Below, piece after piece: positions 1 through 10,888 of a stretch of DNA of 64,000 nucleotides. The stretch lies in NCBI GenBank assembly GCA_036275915.1, contig DASUCV010000002.1, positions 124,001-188,000 on the forward strand, given 5' to 3'. The DNA comes from Candidatus Polarisedimenticolaceae bacterium. Lineage in GTDB: Bacteria > Acidobacteriota > Polarisedimenticolia > Polarisedimenticolales > DASRJG01. The translations under genes were made by a program, and so were the position numbers. Position 1 is the stretch's first letter. Each line of letters opens with the position of its first letter. The notes under the pieces were generated by a model that had not been told where the DNA came from, ran no database searches, and saw only the letters and a program-made list of their open reading frames with translations.

Positions 1-283
1 CCGGAACTCCGTTGAGGCGCGCCCGCACCTTCTCGGTCAGGTCGAGGCCGTGGAAGAGGAGCGGCGACCCGCGCTCGGTCCAGACCTTCTCGTACGCCTC
101 CCCCGATTTCTTCGGCCGGAACGGCAGAATGATGAAGTTGAGGAAGATGAAGCGCAGCACCGGGTTGACGTCGATCACGCGCGGGTCCGACAGGAACTCG
201 CGCAGGTAGCGGCGCACGTCCGCCGGCTTCGGCGAATCGGGGGTCCCGAGGTTGACGAGAAGGAGCCCGGTCGGCGTGGACAT
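1..283 (-). CDS. hemH: Ferrochelatase, N-terminal part (cut by window edge)
   Basis: The ATG at 283 opens a frame that stays open to the window edge (94 codons). The translation begins MSTPTGLLLVNLGTPDSP and continues VRRYLREFLSDPRVID, the conserved N-terminus of ferrochelatase, which inserts Fe2+ into protoporphyrin IX to make haem b. The later motif GSPLLFHG also fits the family. The catalytic His/Glu region lies outside the window. It starts 2 bp after the SCO gene in the same direction, so the two are probably co-transcribed. A haem synthesis gene suits a neighbourhood encoding more than a dozen c- and b/a-type haem proteins. Confidence 0.93.
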   Translation of the reverse strand, partial: MSTPTGLLLVNLGTPDSPKPADVRRYLREFLSDPRVIDVNPVLRFIFLNFIILPFRPKKSGEAYEKVWTERGSPLLFHGLDLTEKVRARLNGVP

Positions 284-285
284 CC

Positions 286-915
286 TCAATGCTCCGCCAT
301 CTGCCGGAGCACGTGCTGAGCCCTGTTGAAGACCTCGTCGAGCCCCATGTCGTCGGTGCCGTAATAGCCGCGGATGCCGCCGCTGCCGTCGACGAGGACG
401 ACCTTGCCGGTGTGGGCGATGTCGAGCGGCTCCGGCGGCGTAGGAGGCGCGGCCTGGAGCGGCGTCTTGAAATCGTCGACGACGACCCGGCGGATCGCGG
501 CGCCGTCACCCGTCAGAAGGGTCCATCGATCCCACTTCACGCCGAGGTCCTTCCCGTACGCGCGCAGCGTCTCGGGGCGGTCGTGCTCGGGGTCGACGGT
601 GATGCTGACGAGATGGACCCCTTTGATCCCGCGCTGCTCGAACCCGTCCTGAAGGCGCGCCATGCCGTGCATGATCGCGGGGCAGATCGAGCGGCAGCTC
701 GTGAAGAAGAAGCTCACGACGTAGATCTGGCCCTTCAGGTCGGCGCTGCCGAACGGGCGGCCATCCTGGTCCACGAGCGTGAAGTTGGGGACCTCGCCGA
801 TCACGGGGGGCGGCTCGGGCACGTGGCGCAGGAGCGGCCGGATCGCGGTGAGCGAGACGATGCCGATCAAGAACCCCCAGACGAACGGGTTCCGCAAGAC
901 CTCGCGCACCGTCAT
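286..915 (-). CDS. SCO1/SenC family copper-delivery protein
   Basis: 209 aa with an N-terminal membrane anchor (about residues 10-28) and a periplasmic thioredoxin fold. The SCO copper site is visible: Cys-x3-Cys in FTSCRSICP near residue 74, and the distal His in DIAHTGKV near 166. SCO proteins deliver copper to the CuA site of cytochrome oxidase subunit II or act as thiol reductants. The start overlaps the stop of the upstream small membrane protein by 4 bp (ATGA), and hemH follows after 2 bp. It lies apart from the two cox operons of this window, so which oxidase it serves cannot be told. A second, different SCO sits at 54304-55110. Confidence 0.9.
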   Translation of the reverse strand: MTVREVLRNPFVWGFLIGIVSLTAIRPLLRHVPEPPPVIGEVPNFTLVDQDGRPFGSADLKGQIYVVSFFFTSCRSICPAIMHGMARLQDGFEQRGIKGVHLVSITVDPEHDRPETLRAYGKDLGVKWDRWTLLTGDGAAIRRVVVDDFKTPLQAAPPTPPEPLDIAHTGKVVLVDGSGGIRGYYGTDDMGLDEVFNRAQHVLRQMAEH

Positions 916-1163
916 GACGGCGGGAGAAGCTGCTCGAGGATCGTCGCGTACTTGTACTGCCGGAGCTGCTGGCGGGCGTTCAGGAGCACCAACAGGATGA
1001 TGACCGCCCGCGGGCCGACATCGAACTTGTGGCCGATGAAGAACCAGGTGGAGTAAAGGACGATGAGGAACGCCGCGACGATGAGAGCGGCGGTCGACAT
1101 CCAGAAAAACAGCCGCTTGCGGCGCACGGCCCGCCGCGCGAAACGCTCTTCGATTTCGGTCAT
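912..1163 (-). CDS. Small two-helix membrane protein
   Basis: 83 aa. A basic N-terminus (RFARRAVRRKR) is followed by two hydrophobic segments, roughly residues 18-42 and 51-62. I do not recognise a family. It begins 10 bp after the DoxX gene and overlaps the SCO gene by 4 bp, so it belongs to a DoxX-small protein-SCO-hemH transcription unit and may take part in haem or copper handling. That role is only contextual. Confidence 0.7.
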   Translation of the reverse strand: MTEIEERFARRAVRRKRLFFWMSTAALIVAAFLIVLYSTWFFIGHKFDVGPRAVIILLVLLNARQQLRQYKYATILEQLLPPS

Positions 1164-1173
1164 GACCCCCAGG

Positions 1174-1617
1174 TTATTCGGGAGCGGGGGCGTTCTTCAA
1201 GTAGTGGTCGACCGAGAAGCGGCCGGGGCCCCAGATCAGGAGCACGACGAGCAGGAACAAGACGAGGGCGGTGAACTCGAGGCCCTGGTTCTCCTTGAAG
1301 AGCCCCTGGTCGAAATAAACGAAGAAGACGGCGCCAAAGAGCACGGGGACGTTCGCGATGATCGCCGTCCGGGTCCAGAGGCCGAGGGCCATCATCAAGC
1401 CGCCGCCGATGTGGGCGATCGGGATGTAATGGGTGAGGAGGAAGGCGAGCGGCTGGAATCTCTCGGACGTCATGAGGAGGCTCGACAGGGCCTCCATGTT
1501 GGTCAGGAAGAGAATCCCTTTCACGAAGAGCCCGATGCCGAGGTAGATCCTCAAGAGGTCGAAGCAGATGTCCTTCTTCGACTCGAGCCCGCGGAGCGTA
1601 TCGGACCAGGCCGACAT
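1174..1617 (-). CDS. DoxX family membrane protein
   Basis: 147 aa with four predicted hydrophobic segments. LLRIYLGIGLFVKGILFL in helix 1 and the Gly-rich HIGGGLMMALGLWTR segment are typical of DoxX/DoxD-like proteins, small quinone-linked membrane proteins of mostly unknown role. I chose the ATG at 1617 because it directly precedes MSAWSDTLRGLESKKD and has a G-rich stretch (GGGGGG) upstream. Reading further upstream would run into actA territory on the opposite strand. It is divergent from the actA operon and heads the unit that ends in hemH. Confidence 0.8.
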   Translation of the reverse strand: MSAWSDTLRGLESKKDICFDLLRIYLGIGLFVKGILFLTNMEALSSLLMTSERFQPLAFLLTHYIPIAHIGGGLMMALGLWTRTAIIANVPVLFGAVFFVYFDQGLFKENQGLEFTALVLFLLVVLLIWGPGRFSVDHYLKNAPAPE

Positions 1618-1701
1618 CGCACATCCCCCCTTGGTCATCACGCGAAAGCGCGGCCGAGTATAGGACCAACGTCGGAGCGCCATTTCTCCTTTTTTTGAGT
1701 C

Positions 1702-1731
1702 TTGACCCCTGTCCTTCCGGACGCTTAGACT
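1702..1731 (+). promoter_or_regulatory. Candidate sigma-70-like promoter for the actA/cydA-like operon
   Basis: TTGACC at 1702-1707 and TAGACT at 1726-1731 are separated by 18 bp, in the 204-bp gap between the divergent DoxX and actA genes. The -35 fits well (5 of 6), the -10 only moderately (4 of 6). Transcription would begin near 1738, giving a leader of about 84 nt before the actA start. No experimental support. Confidence 0.35.
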
Positions 1732-1821
1732 CGCCGACCCGAGGATTCCAGACCGAGGTTGTCGACAATAGGGAGGCCGGGCGAAAGCGGCGGCCCCTTT
1801 GGCTCTCTGGGGTGATCGCGC

Positions 1822-2465
1822 TTGGCCCAACCATTCCCCCGCTGGTTCAACAAGCTTCCCCTGGTCGTCGCCGTCGCCGGCATCGCCGCGCCCGTGCTCG
1901 CGACCGCCGGGATCTGGTACTGGGGCTCGCCGAAGTTCAGCGACGTCGGCTACCGCCCGATCCAACCGGTCCCCTATAGCCACAAGCTCCACGCCGGCGA
2001 TCTCGGCCTCGACTGCCGCTACTGCCACGCCTCGGTCGAGATCTCGGACGTCGCGAACGTGCCGCCGACGCAGGCGTGCATGAACTGCCATCGCCTCGTG
2101 AAGCGTGACAGCCCCGTGCTCGCCCCGATCCGCGACAGCGCGTCGACCGGGCGGCCAATGCACTGGATCCGCGTCCACAAGCTCCCCGACTACGCCTACT
2201 TCACGCATCGCGCGCACATCGCCGCCGGGATCGGCTGCGTCACCTGCCACGGCCGCATCGACCAGATGGAAGTCGTCACGCAGAACCAGCCGCTCTCGAT
2301 GAGCTGGTGCCTCGACTGTCACCGCAACCCCGCCCCGAACCGCAGGCCGGTCTCGGAGGTCACGAACATGAAATGGGCTCCGCCGAAGGATGCCGAGGCA
2401 TTCGCGGCGAAACTCTCGAGCGAGCACCCGGTCCACCCGCCGGAGAAGTGCTCCGGGTGCCACCG

Positions 2466-2469
<4 letters not shown>
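1822..2469 (+). CDS. actA: ActA: pentahaem c-type cytochrome of alternative complex III (locus 1)
   Basis: 215 aa. One N-terminal membrane helix (about residues 12-32) precedes a periplasmic domain with five CxxCH motifs: CRYCH, CMNCH, CVTCH, CLDCH and CSGCH. Five haems in about 220 residues with one anchor is the ActA pattern, and the PVPYSHKLHAGDLGLDCRYCH stretch is shared with the second copy at 62265-62933. ActA passes electrons from the ActB iron-sulfur domain towards ActE or the oxidase. The start is a TTG with GGGGTGA six bases upstream; the translation MAQP matches the MAQD start of the other copy. It overlaps actB by 4 bp (ATGA). Confidence 0.93.
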
Positions 2470-5380
<2,911 letters not shown>

Positions 5381-5384
<4 letters not shown>

Positions 5385-5971
5385 GGCGCGCGGCCGCGGT
5401 GACGCTCGTGACCGTGATGACCGCAGGGTGCGGCATCCTGCGCGGCTGCACGTCGAGCGAGCCGCCGCGCCACCCGAACCCGAGCATGGACGATCAGCCG
5501 AAGCTCTTGGCGCAGAACGAAAGCGCGTTCTTCTATGACGGCTCGGGGATGCGGCCTCCCGTCCCGGGAACGGTCGCGCGCGGCGAGCTCAGGGAGAACG
5601 ACGCATTCTTCCTCGGCAAGGGTCCCGACGGAAAGCCGGTCGCGACGATCCCGGTGCCGGTCGACGACACGTTCCTTTCGCGCGGGCGCGCGCGCTACGC
5701 GATCTACTGTCAGCCCTGCCACGACCCGCGCGGCGACGGCAAGGGGATCCTCTTCACGCGCGGCAACGTCCCGACGGCGTCGTTCCACACCGACAAGGTG
5801 CGCGGCTATCCCGACGGGCAGATCTTCGACATCATCACGAACGGGTCGGGGCTGATGCCGGCGTACAAGTGGCCGATCCCGCCCGCCGACCGCTGGGCGA
5901 TCATCGCGCACGTCCGCGAGCTCGAGAAGGCGCGGACGGCAGGGTCGACCGCCGCGGGGGCGCAGCCATGA
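5381..5971 (+). CDS. Monohaem cytochrome c, ActE-like (locus 1)
   Basis: 196 aa. The GTG at 5381 overlaps the actB stop (GTGA). The N-terminus has a hydrophobic stretch ending MTAGCGILRGC, a possible lipoprotein signal though not a perfect lipobox. One haem site, YCQPCHDPRGDGKG, lies near residue 111, and the C-terminal LMPAYKWPIPPADRWAIIAHVREL is the axial Met region typical of ActE. The ActE of locus 3 (56679-57335) shows the same layout: an N-terminal anchor, VARGEL/VARGHL, then CxPCH and the ADRWAI tail. It should be the mobile electron outlet of the ActAB unit. Its reading frame is open right through actB, but no fusion is implied. Confidence 0.87.
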
Positions 5972-7866
5972 CGAGCTGGAAGCTCAAGGCGTTCGCTGCC
6001 GCGGTCATCGCCGTCGTCGGCCTCCTCGCGGTCGGGCGGATCGCCGTCTACATGGTCGGCAAGCACGAGTACAAGCAGCCCGCGCGCGCCGCCGCGCAGG
6101 CTCCGGACACGACACCGCGCGAGAAGGGGATCGCCGACGAGCACACGGCCCAGGAGAACGCCGACAAGGCGAAGCCTTACGTCGAGGCCGAGTACCGGAC
6201 GTTCCCGGTCGTCGGGAGCCGTGTCGCGATCTGGGTCGTCGCGCAGCTCCACCTGCTCTTCGCGGCGTTCGTGCTCGCCGTGCCGATCTTCGCGCTCATC
6301 ATCGAGTTCATCGGCTACAAGACCGGGGACAAGCGGTACGACCACCTGGCGCAGGAGTTCACGCGCCTCCTCTCGGTGTCGTTCTCGTTGACGGCGACCT
6401 TCGGCGCGTTCCTGACGTTCATGCTCATCGCGCTCTACCCGAAGTTCACGAACTACCTGATGAGCGTCTTCTCGCCGACCTTCCTTCCCTACGTGCTCCT
6501 GTTCTTCCTCGAGGCCGGGTTCCTCTACACCTACTACTACGGCTGGGGGAAATTCTCCCCGCGCATCCACCTGCTCCTGGGCCTCGGCCTGAACGTCGTC
6601 GGCACCTGCATCATGCTGATCGCCAACGCGTGGCTGACGTTCATGACGTCGCCCAACGGGGTGTCGGAGAAGGGCGCGCTGATCTCGACCTGGGACGCCG
6701 TCCGCAACTACACGTGGATGCCGATCAACGTCCACCGCTTCATCGCGAACATCGCCTTCGGCGGCTCGATCGCCGGTGCGTACGCGGCCTTCAAGTACCT
6801 CTCCGCGAAGACCGACGAGGAGCGCGCGCACTACGACTGGATGGGCTACATCGGGAACTTCGTCGCGATCAGCGGCTTCCTGCCCCTCCCCTTCGCCGGC
6901 TACTGGCTCGCGAAGGAGATCTACGCGTACTCGCAGACCCTGGGGCTCACGATGATGGGCGGCGCGTTCTCGTGGCTCTTCATCATCCAGGCGGTCCTCA
7001 TCGGGAACCTCTTCCTCGGCGCGAACTACTACCTGTGGCTCGGGATGGGGCGCGTCGAGGGGGTGAACCCGTTCCAGAAGTACATCAAGTGGCTGCTCCT
7101 TGGGGTCGCCGCGTGCTTCATGGTCTGGGCAACCCCGCACTCGATCATCGCGACGGTCTCGGAAGTGCGTGCGATGGGCGGCTCGACCCACCCGATCCTG
7201 ACCTTCCTCGGTGTCATGTCGGCGAAGAACACCGCCGTCAACATCCTCATCCTGACGACCTACATGAGCTTCCTGCTCTACCGCCGCACCGGGAAGGTCC
7301 CGACCGTGTCGTGGGCGCGTGCGGGGAACACCGCGCAGCTCTCGATCTTCGCCGCGGCGGCCGCCTTCGTGATCTTCCTCGGCGTCTACGGCTACTTCGT
7401 CGAGGCGACGGTCCGCATCAAGCTGTCGGTGCCGCAGGTCAGCTCGGTCCTCTTCACCATGATCTCGGTGACGATCATCGACGTCTTCATGTACCGCAAG
7501 GCGCAGAACACCGGCGTCGTCCACTGGGGAAAGATCCCGGTGATCTCGCAGTACGTCCTCATCTTCATCGCCGTCACCTTCACCTGGCTCATGGGTCTGA
7601 TGGGTTACGTCCGCTCCGGCCTTCGCCAGCACTGGCACGTGTACGGCGTCATGCGTGACACCTCGGTCGACGCCTTCACGCCGACCCTCGGCTTCGCGAC
7701 GAAGGTCGTCTCGGTGACCGTCCTCATCTTCTTCGCGCTCATCGGCTTCGTCTTCTGGCTCGCGAGCCTGCACGACAAGCGAGACTGGGAGGCGAAGGGC
7801 GTTTCAGAGGGGACAGTCCCCTTGAAGACGGGGACAGTCCCCATGGGCGAGGAGGCGAAGGCGTGA
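5968..7866 (+). CDS. CydA-like protein (cytochrome bd oxidase subunit I superfamily)
   Basis: 632 aa, about 12-14 membrane helices with an extra N-terminal helix (8-30) before the CydA core (about 85-400). His95 (VAQLHLLFAAF) and His256 (NVHRFIANI) sit where CydA has haem ligands. Glu182 (FFLEAGF...YGW) matches the conserved FLE, and Glu317 (YWLAKE) matches the Glu before GRQPW. GRQPW itself is absent (YAYSQ), and Pro174 stands where I expect the second Glu of quinol-type CydA; both alignments are from memory. No CydB follows, only cytochromes c, so a non-quinol branch linked to ActAB is more likely than a bd quinol oxidase. The C-terminal tail (about 612-626) is made by a palindromic repeat. 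Confidence 0.75.
   Translation: MTSWKLKAFAAAVIAVVGLLAVGRIAVYMVGKHEYKQPARAAAQAPDTTPREKGIADEHTAQENADKAKPYVEAEYRTFPVVGSRVAIWVVAQLHLLFAAFVLAVPIFALIIEFIGYKTGDKRYDHLAQEFTRLLSVSFSLTATFGAFLTFMLIALYPKFTNYLMSVFSPTFLPYVLLFFLEAGFLYTYYYGWGKFSPRIHLLLGLGLNVVGTCIMLIANAWLTFMTSPNGVSEKGALISTWDAVRNYTWMPINVHRFIANIAFGGSIAGAYAAFKYLSAKTDEERAHYDWMGYIGNFVAISGFLPLPFAGYWLAKEIYAYSQTLGLTMMGGAFSWLFIIQAVLIGNLFLGANYYLWLGMGRVEGVNPFQKYIKWLLLGVAACFMVWATPHSIIATVSEVRAMGGSTHPILTFLGVMSAKNTAVNILILTTYMSFLLYRRTGKVPTVSWARAGNTAQLSIFAAAAAFVIFLGVYGYFVEATVRIKLSVPQVSSVLFTMISVTIIDVFMYRKAQNTGVVHWGKIPVISQYVLIFIAVTFTWLMGLMGYVRSGLRQHWHVYGVMRDTSVDAFTPTLGFATKVVSVTVLIFFALIGFVFWLASLHDKRDWEAKGVSEGTVPLKTGTVPMGEEAKA
7809..7842 (+). repeat. Two GGGGACAGTCCCC palindromes in the cydA-like 3' end
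   Basis: Perfect copies of the 13-mer at 7809-7821 and 7830-7842 are separated by 8 bp. They are translated in frame as GTVP...GTVP in the tail after the last membrane helix. The same 13-mer occurs at 21562-21574, and the GGGGACTGTCCCC form occurs within 12469-12520. Confidence 0.85.
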
Positions 7867-8381
7867 TCGACAAGATCCCCTCGCCGCTCAAGATCGGCGT
7901 GCTCGTCGTCGCGACGACGTCGTTCTACATGTACGTCGGCCAGATGGTCCCGCAGAAGGAGGTCTACCCGCCCGTCGAGGTCGTCCTCAAGGCCGACATG
8001 ACCCCCGCGGAGATGGCGAAGACCGGCCGCGAGATCATGGACGGGAAGGGCCTCTGCTTCACCTGCCACACGATCGGCAAGAAAGAGGGCCCGTTCCGCT
8101 TCCCCGATCTCGACGGCGTCGACGTGCGCGCGAAGACGCGGAAGCCCGGCTATTCCGACGTCGACTACATCGCCGAGTCGATCTACGACCCGAACGCCTT
8201 CATCGTGCCGGGGTTCAACCCGGGGATGCCGGTCATCAACAAGCCGCCGATCGGCCTGACCGACCAGGAGATCCTCTGCGTCATCGCCTACCTCCAGACG
8301 CTGGGCGGGCAGACGACCGTCACGATGCAGACGAAGATCAAGTTCCAGACCGGGCATGACACGGCGGAGGCGAAGCCATGA
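7863..8381 (+). CDS. Membrane-anchored monohaem cytochrome c
   Basis: 172 aa, GTG start overlapping the cydA-like stop (GTGA). An N-terminal anchor (about residues 9-24) is followed by one haem motif, CFTCHTIGKKEGPFRFPDL near residue 59. GMPVINKPPIGLTDQEILCVIAYLQTLGG is the C-terminal Met-ligand and helix region of class I cytochrome c. It lies between the CydA-like gene and two more cytochromes, so it probably belongs to the same periplasmic electron-transfer chain. Confidence 0.85.
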   Translation: MIDKIPSPLKIGVLVVATTSFYMYVGQMVPQKEVYPPVEVVLKADMTPAEMAKTGREIMDGKGLCFTCHTIGKKEGPFRFPDLDGVDVRAKTRKPGYSDVDYIAESIYDPNAFIVPGFNPGMPVINKPPIGLTDQEILCVIAYLQTLGGQTTVTMQTKIKFQTGHDTAEAKP

Positions 8382-9199
8382 AGCTCATGGTCGTCCTGCC
8401 GCTCCTGGCCGCGATCCTCGCTCTCCGCTTCATGAAGGCGAACCTCTTCACCTGGATCGCGACGATCTGGGTGGCCTTCTTTATCGCCGTCCGCTTCGGT
8501 TTTTCCGTGCCGATTCCCTCGTCGGTCGTCGGCATCTACGTGAGCGTCGCGTCGATCGCGCTCTTCACCTACGTGACGTCCGACCGCGGGCGCCTCAAGG
8601 CCTTCGTCGCACCGCTCGTGCGCCTCATGACCGAGAAGCGTTACACGATGCTCCTCGCCCTCGTCGTCCTCCTCGTGCCGACGCTCGTCGCGGGGAACGT
8701 CTACCGGACGATGTCGGCCGCGGTCGAGGGGCCGTTCTTCTCGCGCACCGTCCACCCGGCGCCGCCGGCCGAGATCACCGTCCACGACAAGAAGTTCGAC
8801 ATGATCACGCTCCAGAATCCGTTCCGGCCGCTCGAGAAGGACAACCCGGAGCAGTTCAAGGTCCATCTCCAGAACGGACGGAAGGTCTATTACCAGAACT
8901 GCGTCTTCTGCCACGGCGACAGCATGGCGGCGAACGGGATGTTCGTGCACGCGCTGAACCCGATCCCGACGAACTTCACCGACAAGGGCACGATCGCGAT
9001 GCTCCAGGAGTCGTTCCTCTTCTGGCGCATCTCGAAGGGCGGCCCGGGGCTTCCCGAAGAGGGCGGGCCGTGGGACACCGCGATGCCGGCGTGGGAGCAC
9101 TTCCTCACGGAAGACGAGATCTGGGACGTCGTCCTCTTCGTCTACGACTTCACCGGCCAACGACCGCGCGCCCGCGACGAGTCGGAGAAGCCCAAGTGA
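8378..9199 (+). CDS. Multi-helix membrane protein with C-terminal cytochrome c domain
   Basis: 273 aa, ATGA overlap with the preceding gene. The first 115 residues hold three or four hydrophobic helices. A periplasmic domain follows with one haem site, CVFCHGDSMAANG near residue 176, and a possible axial Met in DTAMPAWEHFLTEDEIWDVVLFVYDF. I know no named family for this fusion. Its position in the operon suggests a membrane-bound haem c subunit of the CydA-like complex. Confidence 0.8.
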   Translation: MKLMVVLPLLAAILALRFMKANLFTWIATIWVAFFIAVRFGFSVPIPSSVVGIYVSVASIALFTYVTSDRGRLKAFVAPLVRLMTEKRYTMLLALVVLLVPTLVAGNVYRTMSAAVEGPFFSRTVHPAPPAEITVHDKKFDMITLQNPFRPLEKDNPEQFKVHLQNGRKVYYQNCVFCHGDSMAANGMFVHALNPIPTNFTDKGTIAMLQESFLFWRISKGGPGLPEEGGPWDTAMPAWEHFLTEDEIWDVVLFVYDFTGQRPRARDESEKPK

Positions 9200-10878
9200 A
9201 GCGCGCGCTGGCTCTCCTCGTCGTGACGGCGGCCGCCTCGGCGGCGCTCGCGGCGTCTGCCGACCTCGGCAGTGACGCGCAGCGCACCAAGGGCAAGGAG
9301 CTGTACGGGAAGTTCTGCTCGCAGTGCCACGGCGACACCGGCGCGGGCGACGGCGTCGCCGCGGTCCACCTCCATCCGCTCCCCCGCAACTTCACCGCCG
9401 GCAAGTTCAAGATCCGCACGACGCCGTCGGGCGCGATGCCGACGACGCAGGATCTCAAGAACATCATCAAGAACGGGATGCCGTACTCGTCGATGCCGGC
9501 GTGGCCGAATTTCAGCGACGACGAGCTGACGTCGCTCGCCTACTTCGTCAAGAGCTTCTCGGCCGACTTCTCGAACCCGGACTTCCTGAAAGACCCGGTA
9601 CAGCTCCCGTCGGCGCCGTCGTACTCGAAGGACTCGGCGGAGAAGGGGCGCAAGGTCTACGAGGCGACCGGCTGCATCTCGTGCCACGGCAACCTCGGGC
9701 GCGGCGACGGCACCTCGGCCCCGACGCTCAAGGACGACCTCGGGCACCCGATCCACCCGGCCGACTTCACGCAGCGCTGGACGTTCCGCGGCGGCCCGAC
9801 GCGCGAGGACATCTTCCGCACGATGACGACGGGGCTGAACGGCACGCCGATGCCCGCGTTCGGCGACGCGCTCAAGCCCGAAGAGCGCTGGGCGATCACC
9901 GACTACATGTACTCGCTCGGGAGCGGCGACGACCCGCACTACGCGAGCCTGATCCATGTCGCGCACGTCGACGACACGATCGACGTCGCCAAGGGCGCCG
10001 CGCTCTTCGAGAAGGCCCCGCTCGCGCGTCTGCCGCTCCTCGGTCAGATCACGGAGCCGGGGCGTGAGTTCCACCCGCAGGCGACCTCGATCGAGGTCCG
10101 CGCGATCTACGACGCCGACTCGGTCGCCCTCCTCCTCCAGTGGGACGACATGAGCGCGCAGAAGACCGGGACGAACTCCCCCGCGCTCAAGGTCCCGATC
10201 GAAGAAGAATCGAAGCCGGTCGAGGCCCCCGGCGCCGAAGCCGCGGCCGCAGGCGGCGCCCAGAAGACCGACGAGTGGGGCCAGCCGATCGAAGAAAAGC
10301 CGGCGGAGAAGAAGGCCGCCGAGAAGCCCAAGGAAGAGGACGTTTGGGGCGAGAACACGCCGGCCGCAGGCGCCGCCGCCGGACCGGCCTCGACGTACTC
10401 CGACGCCGTCGCGGTCCAGCTCCCCATGACGATGCCGTCGGGCGTCCGCAAGCCGTACTTCATCTTCGGCGACGACGCGAACCCGGTCGACCTCTGGTTC
10501 GTCGACCTCGCGAAGGGCACCGCCTCGCAGTGGGTCGGGAAGGGCAGCGCCTCGGTCGAGCAGGCCGAAGCGGCCGATGTCACCTCGACCGCCACGTACC
10601 AGGACGGCCAGTGGTCGGTGATCCTGAAGCGCTCGCTCCATCCGGACGGCGGCGGCGTCACGTTCACGCAGGGCGCCTTCGTCCCCGTCGCCTTCTCGGT
10701 ATGGGACGGCTTCAGCAACGATCGCGGCAACAAGCGCGCACTGTCCGCCTGGTTCTCCCTCTACGTCGAGCCCGAGCACGTGGCCTCTCCGATCGGCCCG
10801 ATGCTCAAGGCCGGCCTGCTCGTCTTCGCTCTCGAGATCTTGGTCGTCGTGCTCGTTCGGCGACGTCAGACCGCCTAG
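9196..10878 (+). CDS. Dihaem cytochrome c fused to an ethylbenzene-dehydrogenase-type haem-binding domain
   Basis: 560 aa, GTG start with GTGA overlap. A signal peptide (1-20) precedes two class I cytochrome c domains, CSQCH at 41-45 and CISCH at 160-164. From about residue 265 a beta-rich region (VRAIYDADSVALLLQWDDMS ... VDLWFVDLAKG ... WSVILKRSL) resembles the EB_dh/DMSO-reductase gamma-type haem b domain. It is interrupted at about 335-398 by an acidic/Ala-Lys-rich insert holding the related motifs DEWGQP and EDVWGEN. A C-terminal helix (537-555) anchors the protein. It would bind two c haems and perhaps one b haem outside the membrane. It is the last gene of the 4-bp-overlap series. Confidence 0.8.
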   Translation: MKRALALLVVTAAASAALAASADLGSDAQRTKGKELYGKFCSQCHGDTGAGDGVAAVHLHPLPRNFTAGKFKIRTTPSGAMPTTQDLKNIIKNGMPYSSMPAWPNFSDDELTSLAYFVKSFSADFSNPDFLKDPVQLPSAPSYSKDSAEKGRKVYEATGCISCHGNLGRGDGTSAPTLKDDLGHPIHPADFTQRWTFRGGPTREDIFRTMTTGLNGTPMPAFGDALKPEERWAITDYMYSLGSGDDPHYASLIHVAHVDDTIDVAKGAALFEKAPLARLPLLGQITEPGREFHPQATSIEVRAIYDADSVALLLQWDDMSAQKTGTNSPALKVPIEEESKPVEAPGAEAAAAGGAQKTDEWGQPIEEKPAEKKAAEKPKEEDVWGENTPAAGAAAGPASTYSDAVAVQLPMTMPSGVRKPYFIFGDDANPVDLWFVDLAKGTASQWVGKGSASVEQAEAADVTSTATYQDGQWSVILKRSLHPDGGGVTFTQGAFVPVAFSVWDGFSNDRGNKRALSAWFSLYVEPEHVASPIGPMLKAGLLVFALEILVVVLVRRRQTA

Positions 10879-10888
10879 GAGATTCGCG

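Noticed and set aside
1174-2463. Extension of the DoxX gene to 429 residues
   Set aside because: The upstream part lies opposite actA and has no DoxX similarity; the family start is at 1617.
5968-7866. Calling the gene cydA (quinol oxidase)
   Set aside because: There is no cydB, no GRQPW and the partners are cytochromes c; the name would imply a wrong function.
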